This document shows, piece after piece, positions 5,651-10,282 of a stretch of 10,282 nt of DNA. The stretch lies in the NCBI GenBank assembly GCA_027065935.1, contig JAMONI010000220.1:1-10282 (forward strand). Direction: 5' to 3'. Each line of letters opens with the position of its first letter. Within the stretch, counting starts at the first letter, position 1. Source of the stretch: Flavobacteriales bacterium. GTDB taxonomy: Bacteria > Bacteroidota > Bacteroidia > Flavobacteriales > Flavobacteriaceae. Below the pieces are notes generated by a model. That model did no database searches and was not told the DNA's origin. It saw only the letters and a list, made by a program, of their open reading frames with translations. The translations under genes were made by a program, and so were the position numbers.

Positions 5651-6340
5651 ATGAAAAATTGCAATCAATGTTTAATTCGCCACTTAAATGCCATTAAAGA
5701 ATTGAGTTCGGAGGAATTGGACAGGTTGGCTATGTATAAGAAAGTAGTTCACTATAAAAAAGGCGACACTTTGATCAACGAAGGTCAAATGATTAACGGA
5801 ATTTTTTGCATTATGTCGGGTAAGGGAAAAATGACCCGGTTTAACGCCATGGGCAAAGAGCAAATCGTTCGTTTCATCAAGTCGGGTAATCTTATCGGAT
5901 ATCGTTCGGTGATCAGTAACGAACCGGCCAGTTTGAACTTTCAGGCCATAGAAGACATCACCGCTTGTTTTATTCCGAAAACTGCTTTTGAAGATATGCT
6001 GGAGAACCGTAACTTTTCGCGTAAAATCATGAGATTATTGAGTGAAGACTTAAAACAAGCCAACTTATTCATTACCAATCTATCCAATCATACGGTGAAA
6101 GAACGTTTGGCCGAAACTTTGTTGAAACTGGAAGAAGACTTCGGCACCGATATTGAAGGCAATATCAACGTTTCTCTTTCGCGCGAAGAGCTATCGAGTA
6201 TCATCGGAACGGCTTCGGAATCGGTCATCAGGGTTTTATCGTCATTAAAAAAAGAAGGAATTATTTACACAAAGGCAAAAAAAATCAAACTTCTCGATAA
6301 GGTCAAACTCAAGCAAATCGCCGAAGGCATCATGACATAA
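5651..6340 (+). CDS. Crp/Fnr family transcriptional regulator with FNR-like cysteines
   Basis: A 229-residue cytoplasmic DNA-binding regulator. The N-terminal cyclic-nucleotide-binding-fold domain spans about 20-120 ([30 protein letters not shown]), a dimerisation helix about 118-145, and the C-terminal winged helix 148-225 ([13 protein letters not shown]; helix-turn-helix [31 protein letters not shown], here noted as residues 175-205). Cysteines are at 4, 7, 53 and 106. Cys4 and Cys7 form a CxxC like FNR Cys20/Cys23, and Cys106 in ITACFIP aligns with FNR Cys122 in MVCEIP; the FNR Cys29 position is Asn13. An Fe-S or redox-sensing role is therefore plausible but unproven. The recognition helix ESVIR keeps Glu190 and Arg194 of the FNR-type ExxSR but has Ile for Ser. 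cAMP-binding residues of Crp (RSAxS-like) are not visible. It leads the group with panB and the RluA gene, with 4 bases before panB. Confidence 0.92.
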   Translation: MKNCNQCLIRHLNAIKELSSEELDRLAMYKKVVHYKKGDTLINEGQMINGIFCIMSGKGKMTRFNAMGKEQIVRFIKSGNLIGYRSVISNEPASLNFQAIEDITACFIPKTAFEDMLENRNFSRKIMRLLSEDLKQANLFITNLSNHTVKERLAETLLKLEEDFGTDIEGNINVSLSREELSSIIGTASESVIRVLSSLKKEGIIYTKAKKIKLLDKVKLKQIAEGIMT

Positions 6341-6344
6341 AATT

Positions 6345-7157
6345 ATGGAAGCTAAGGAATACAAAAAAATCACCACCAAGGTGCTTTACGATATGAAGTG
6401 CCGGGGCGAGAAAATTTCCATGCTTACGGCTTATGATTATACTATGGCGCGCATTTTGGATGCCGCCCGGATTGACGTGTTGTTGGTGGGTGATTCCGCT
6501 TCCAACGTAATGGCGGGGCATGAAACCACCTTGCCCATCACCCTTGACCAAATGATATATCATGCACAATCGGTAGTTCGGGCGGTTAACCGGGCTTTGG
6601 TGGTGGTGGATATGCCGTTCGGAACCTATCAAGGCAATTCCAAACGGGCATTGGATTCGGCCATCCGTATTATGAAAGAATCCGGGGGGCATGCCGTAAA
6701 ATTGGAAGGCGGAAGCGAAGTGAAAGAATCCGTGGAACGAATATTGTCGGCGGGTATTCCCGTAATGGGACATTTGGGGCTTATTCCGCAATCCATCTAC
6801 AAATTCGGCACTTATACCGTTAGGGCCAAAGAAGAAGCCGAAGCACGGAAGCTTGTCGAAGATGCCCGTATGCTGGAAGAATTGGGGGTTTTTGCCTTGG
6901 TTTTGGAAAAAATCCCCGCCGAATTGGGCAAAAAAGTGGCGGAATCGCTCAAAATACCCGTCATCGGAATCGGGGCGGGGCCATATGTGGACGGACAGGT
7001 GTTGGTTACACACGATATGCTGGGCATGACCAAGGACTTTAATCCGAGATTTTTACGAAGGTATTTGGATTTGTTTACCGACATGAAAAATGCCTTCGAA
7101 CAGTACCGTAACGACGTAAAAACGGGAGATTTTCCCAATGAATCGGAATCTTACTGA
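6345..7157 (+). CDS. panB: 3-methyl-2-oxobutanoate hydroxymethyltransferase (ketopantoate hydroxymethyltransferase)
   Basis: PanB transfers a hydroxymethyl group from 5,10-methylenetetrahydrofolate to 2-oxoisovalerate, making ketopantoate, the first committed step to pantothenate and CoA. The 270-residue product matches the family's length (E. coli about 264). Metal and substrate residues are in place: Asp50 in [14 protein letters not shown], Asp89 in [11 protein letters not shown], Lys119 and Glu121 in AVKLEGGSE, and the catalytic Glu188 in [17 protein letters not shown] (26-35), [10 protein letters not shown] (141-150) and VIGIGAG (206-212) are further signatures. The start ATG is 4 bases after the regulator's stop, and its last 20 bases overlap the RluA-family gene, so all three are probably one transcript. 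panC and panD are not in the window. Confidence 0.97.
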   Translation: MEAKEYKKITTKVLYDMKCRGEKISMLTAYDYTMARILDAARIDVLLVGDSASNVMAGHETTLPITLDQMIYHAQSVVRAVNRALVVVDMPFGTYQGNSKRALDSAIRIMKESGGHAVKLEGGSEVKESVERILSAGIPVMGHLGLIPQSIYKFGTYTVRAKEEAEARKLVEDARMLEELGVFALVLEKIPAELGKKVAESLKIPVIGIGAGPYVDGQVLVTHDMLGMTKDFNPRFLRRYLDLFTDMKNAFEQYRNDVKTGDFPNESESY

Positions 7158-7836
7158 AAGCGACATTCTCTACGAAGACAATCATATTATTATCGTCAAT
7201 AAAAAAACCGGCGACATATCCCAAGGTGACAAAACCGGCGATGAATCGTTGATTGACAAGGTCAAACATTATATCAAAACCAAGTATCAAAAACCGGGAA
7301 ATGTGTTTTTGGGATTAGTACATCGCTTGGACCGTCCCACAAGCGGTGCTATGATTTTTGCCAAAACATCCAAGGCACTTGCCCGTCTTAATAAGATGCT
7401 GAAAGACAGGAAAATACAAAAAACCTATTGGGCGGTGGTGGAAGGCATACCCGGACGTGAAAAAGACCGCTTGGAACATTACTTGAAAAAAAATCCCAAG
7501 ACCAACAAATCCACCGTATTTATCAAGGAAACTCCCGGAGCCAAGCGCGCCGTATTGTATTATAAAACCCTGAAGAAAGGAAGAAATTACGCACTCCTTG
7601 AAGTGGATTTGCAAACCGGACGTCATCATCAAATTCGCGCGCAACTCTCCAAAATAGGCCATCCTGTCAAAGGTGATTTGAAATACGGTGCCAAACGAAG
7701 TTTGCCCGACGGCGGCATTATGCTTCACGCCCGCAGGCTACGTTTTCCGCATCCGGTGAAGGGTACGGACGTGGTTATCGAAGCTCCGGTCCCCGGAAAT
7801 CATTGGAACCTCATCGACAAACTCGATAACGTGTAA
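7138..7836 (+). CDS. RluA-family RNA pseudouridine synthase (no S4 domain)
   Basis: A 232-residue pseudouridine synthase of the RluA/RsuA-like fold, which isomerises specific uridines in rRNA or tRNA. The product opens with [17 protein letters not shown] (10-26). The catalytic Asp65 is in the signature HRLDRPTSG (62-70), followed by KTYWAVVEG (95-103), the [13 protein letters not shown] stretch (158-170), [11 protein letters not shown] (175-185) and [11 protein letters not shown] (196-206). The N-terminal S4 RNA-binding domain of RluC and RluD is absent, as in RluA and TruC, so the target uridine cannot be assigned. The motif usually written NKPxG here reads NKKTG. The ATG at 7138 lies inside panB, with a 20-base overlap in another frame; it is chosen because the next conserved block begins only ten residues later. 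It converges with the minus-strand gene, 22 bases apart. Confidence 0.93.
   Translation: MNRNLTESDILYEDNHIIIVNKKTGDISQGDKTGDESLIDKVKHYIKTKYQKPGNVFLGLVHRLDRPTSGAMIFAKTSKALARLNKMLKDRKIQKTYWAVVEGIPGREKDRLEHYLKKNPKTNKSTVFIKETPGAKRAVLYYKTLKKGRNYALLEVDLQTGRHHQIRAQLSKIGHPVKGDLKYGAKRSLPDGGIMLHARRLRFPHPVKGTDVVIEAPVPGNHWNLIDKLDNV
7204..7241 (+). repeat. 11-bp direct repeat coding for two KTGD motifs in the RluA-family gene
   Basis: AAAACCGGCGA occurs at 7204-7214 and 7231-7241, a period of 27 bases (nine codons), in frame. Both copies encode KTGD (residues 23-26 and 32-35). The second corresponds to the GDKTGD stretch common in Bacteroidota homologues, while the first replaces the usual KPAG, which hints at local copying. 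Confidence 0.6.
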
Positions 7837-7858
7837 CCAAAAGTTTAGATACGGATAT

Positions 7859-10282
7859 TTAAAATCCTATGTCCATAATTACCAAGCTCCATGTCCATTC
7901 ATTGAACGGCTTAACGTAAGCTATCTGAACGCCTAAGGGAACGTCAAATTTAAATCCCGACAGGTTCCAATCTCCGATCAATTGCAATCCGACGGACCCG
8001 AAATCGGCGAGTTCGGTAGTAGCATAATCGGCAAATAATTTGTAGCGTAATCTCTTTAAATAAAACACTCTGTACCACCCCGCTTCGGGATAAGCCAACG
8101 GAGCATGATAGGTGATGCCGGCCGAGTTTAGCAAATTAAAATAATACGGATTCATGCCCCGTACAGGAAGCACATTTTGCGTAAAGGGATAAGGATGGTT
8201 CGGCGCTTCATATCTGAAATGTAAGCGAAAATTATCGTTTTTGCCTAAACCGGGAAACTGAACAAATGCAAAAGCGCTCGTTTTGTTAGATTGCGTTTGC
8301 GTTTCATAAGCCAACAAACCCGAAAATCCGAACGCCCACCGCGCACCTACGTGGCGATAGGCACGTTGCCGGTAAACGGAATATTGCAAGCCCAAGCGTA
8401 CCGGAACATAATGTTGTCGATTATCACTTAATGCGGACACGGAAATCACCGGGACAAAGCTCCTTGACCAAATTCCGGATGACAAGTCGAGCGGAAGTTT
8501 GACGTAACCGGTTATTTGCTTGAAAAACTTCGGGAAAATCGAATGGCGATGCATGGAAAACCTTAGCCCCGTCACCGGATAATATCGCTTCCATTCCCAA
8601 TTGACAAACAGGCTGTAATCGCCCGAATTACTTATTTGTCCGCCCACCGACAAGGCACTTTCATCCAAAATGTCGTTCATAACCAATGCCCCGCCGGCCA
8701 CAAAGACGGAATCGCTTTCGGGAAGGGCAAAAAACGCCCACGAGTGCGGATTGAAATAAGATTTGAATCGGTTGAATTTTTTAATCCGGAACGTATCGGT
8801 AAGGTAAGAAACCGTATTACCGGCGGGCAACGGGCGATGAGATAGTGACGGCATTTGATACATACGTCCGGTTTTTTCGGAAGCGGTCAAGTAAAAACCT
8901 TTTTCGGAATAAACGGCATAAATGATGCTGTCGGGTGTTACTTGATACGTATCGATTCCGTAAGGGGCACGAGTCAGTTGATACGTTTTCCGGTTTTCCG
9001 TATCGACTTGATACAATTGCACGTCGTGTTGTTCGGGGTCGGATTGAAAATAGAGTTTGTTGTCAATCAAAACCGGGTAGTTGATATTTTGGAATGTCGG
9101 AGGAAAAAGCATTTGCGGTTTGCTTTCCCGTTTGATATCCAGCTTGTAAATTCCCGTTCCTTTGTCCGGAATCAGTCCGGTGAACACGATAGCATTTTCA
9201 CCGGTTGCAAAGGAAGGATGTCTTACACTTTCGAAGTTTTCGAGCGAAACGTCTTGGATACGTTGCCGTTTGTTTACGTTCCATATTTCGATATGAGGTA
9301 CTAAATTCAGGTCGTATTTGACAACGGCCAATAATCCCGAATTCGGGCTAAGTTTGGGCGATTGGTATTTACCCGGCCGGGTCAAGTAAAATTTTTTGCC
9401 CGATTTAATGTCAAAAACGGCCACCCTGGTATAAGTTTGTTTGTGCCAACGGGGGTGGGGTTGGTATTCCGTCCAAGTGACATGGCGTTTGTTTGCGGAA
9501 AAATACGGGGTGGGCAAAGAAGTTATCTTTTTTGTTTTTCCGGTTGAAAGTTTCAAATAAACGGCGGGGGTATCGTCAAATCCGTAGCGCAGGAAGAGTA
9601 AGGAATCCTTCGAAATGCGATGCGGAAAAAGATCGTGGGTATAAATTCCGGGACGCTTGATAGGCAGAGCGGGAGGGAAGGGGGGATTTTCGTTCATTTT
9701 TAAGCCGTTCAAAGCTTTGTAGGTCAAATCTTTATAAGTTAGTCCGGTGTTGAACCACAGACTGGCGTGAAATCCGCCGGCCAGCGGGTACCAAGCCGCT
9801 TTTGTAACGATGTGGTTCCATACGGTATCGTTATAATTTTCTTTCAAATATTTTTTCAGATAATACCCCAAGTGATAATGCGAGGGATAAAAACGTTTGT
9901 AAGAACCCAAGTAAATTTTATAGTAATTCAAATCTTTCTTGTCGTAGGCATTACTTATCATCCTGACCGGCATTGCAAATGCACCCGAGCGCCCGCGTCC
10001 GCCTTGCGAAAGTTCGGTTTCCGTATCCACGGCATCGCCTTCAAAATACCAAAGCGGATAAATAAACGCCGAAACGGCCAACCTGCCCAAATCACCGAAA
10101 AAAAGATGTCCGAGTTTTACAAAGCCCCTGTTGATGACATCAAATTGAACCACATGCCGGTATTCGTGATTCGACAAATCCTTATACCAGGCCACACTGC
10201 CGAAATAAAGCTTATGATAAGGTTGCATATACCATTCGGATTTTCGAGGTGCAAGACTTACATAGGCATTGGATATGGAAGT
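7859..10282 (-). CDS. Metallopeptidase-like / TolB-like propeller / outer-membrane barrel protein (5' end beyond window)
   Basis: The minus-strand frame is open to the right edge of the window: reading continues upstream of the Met at 10226-10228 as TSISNAYVSLAPRKSEWY, so that Met is internal and the gene is partial, with at least 807 residues. Numbered from the first visible codon: a gluzincin-like zinc peptidase segment has HEYRH (39-43, a HExxH motif) and a downstream FEGDA with Glu81 as likely third zinc ligand. About 213-478 forms a beta-propeller with TolB/PD40-like blades (KLSPNSGLLAVVKYDL, GIYKLDI, QLYQVDT). About 508-807 alternates polar and aromatic residues as an outer-membrane beta-barrel and ends MDIGF, with the terminal Phe expected of BAM substrates. 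It is known as a conserved Bacteroidota hypothetical type; substrate unknown. It is presumably exported by Sec, but the signal peptide would lie outside the window. Confidence 0.8.
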   Translation of the reverse strand, partial: TSISNAYVSLAPRKSEWYMQPYHKLYFGSVAWYKDLSNHEYRHVVQFDVINRGFVKLGHLFFGDLGRLAVSAFIYPLWYFEGDAVDTETELSQGGRGRSGAFAMPVRMISNAYDKKDLNYYKIYLGSYKRFYPSHYHLGYYLKKYLKENYNDTVWNHIVTKAAWYPLAGGFHASLWFNTGLTYKDLTYKALNGLKMNENPPFPPALPIKRPGIYTHDLFPHRISKDSLLFLRYGFDDTPAVYLKLSTGKTKKITSLPTPYFSANKRHVTWTEYQPHPRWHKQTYTRVAVFDIKSGKKFYLTRPGKYQSPKLSPNSGLLAVVKYDLNLVPHIEIWNVNKRQRIQDVSLENFESVRHPSFATGENAIVFTGLIPDKGTGIYKLDIKRESKPQMLFPPTFQNINYPVLIDNKLYFQSDPEQHDVQLYQVDTENRKTYQLTRAPYGIDTYQVTPDSIIYAVYSEKGFYLTASEKTGRMYQMPSLSHRPLPAGNTVSYLTDTFRIKKFNRFKSYFNPHSWAFFALPESDSVFVAGGALVMNDILDESALSVGGQISNSGDYSLFVNWEWKRYYPVTGLRFSMHRHSIFPKFFKQITGYVKLPLDLSSGIWSRSFVPVISVSALSDNRQHYVPVRLGLQYSVYRQRAYRHVGARWAFGFSGLLAYETQTQSNKTSAFAFVQFPGLGKNDNFRLHFRYEAPNHPYPFTQNVLPVRGMNPYYFNLLNSAGITYHAPLAYPEAGWYRVFYLKRLRYKLFADYATTELADFGSVGLQLIGDWNLSGFKFDVPLGVQIAYVKPFNEWTWSLVIMDIGF

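Noticed and set aside
6330..7013. Minus-strand open frame of 227 codons opposite panB
   Set aside because: Panb on the + strand has every catalytic residue; the reverse translation is compositionally odd (His, Gly, Phe) and has no recognisable domain.
7837..7870. Possible shared terminator between the convergent RluA-family and barrel genes
   Set aside because: Only a four-base GGAT/ATCC stem can be drawn and there is no clean T-tract, so it is not supportable.
8855..9304. Plus-strand open frame of 149 codons within the propeller-barrel gene
   Set aside because: It lies wholly opposite a well-supported large minus-strand gene and shows no motif or start context of its own.

Overview
The window looks like a chromosomal housekeeping segment from a member of the Bacteroidota. 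The evidence is gene content and order (tsaE directly followed by a Bacteroidota-type alanine dehydrogenase; panB followed by a small RluA-type synthase), a Crp/Fnr regulator of the type common in that phylum, two TAnnTTTG promoter-like -7 boxes, few Shine-Dalgarno sequences, and a large outer-membrane barrel protein ending in Phe. Genus cannot be judged from the sequence alone.

Layout. Bases 1-119 hold the last 38 codons of an unrecognised gene. From 201 to 5428 seven genes run on the + strand with very short gaps or overlaps: tsaE (tRNA t6A synthesis), ald-type dehydrogenase (ATGA overlap with tsaE), a prohibitin-like SPFH membrane protein, an orphan DNA-methyltransferase-like ORF, a thiolase, and an NlpC/P60 peptidase without a signal peptide (start overlaps the thiolase stop by one base). 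A 222-bp AT-rich intergenic region (5429-5650) carries two TAnnTTTG boxes and a pair of identical A5T5 tracts 21 bp apart. It precedes a second + strand group: a Crp/Fnr regulator with an FNR-like cysteine set, panB (pantothenate/CoA synthesis), and an RluA-family pseudouridine synthase that starts inside the end of panB. From 7859 to the right edge a convergent minus-strand gene encodes at least 807 residues: a HExxH metallopeptidase-like domain, a TolB/PD40-like propeller and a C-terminal outer-membrane beta-barrel; its N terminus lies outside the window.

How the genes fit together. Most are core functions (tRNA modification, amino-acid and acyl-CoA metabolism, cell-wall peptide recycling, CoA synthesis, RNA modification), and I see no complete defence system, mobile element, CRISPR array or RNA gene. 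The accessory-looking element is the AT-rich ORF at 2715-3425, which keeps methyltransferase motifs X and I but no recognisable catalytic motif IV, and looks like a remnant or a highly diverged derivative of a restriction-modification gene dropped between two conserved genes. The other points worth following are the minus-strand protease-propeller-barrel protein, the cysteine pattern of the Fnr-like regulator, the replacement of the catalytic His by Gln in the alanine-dehydrogenase homologue, and the phased A-tract repeat upstream of the regulator.
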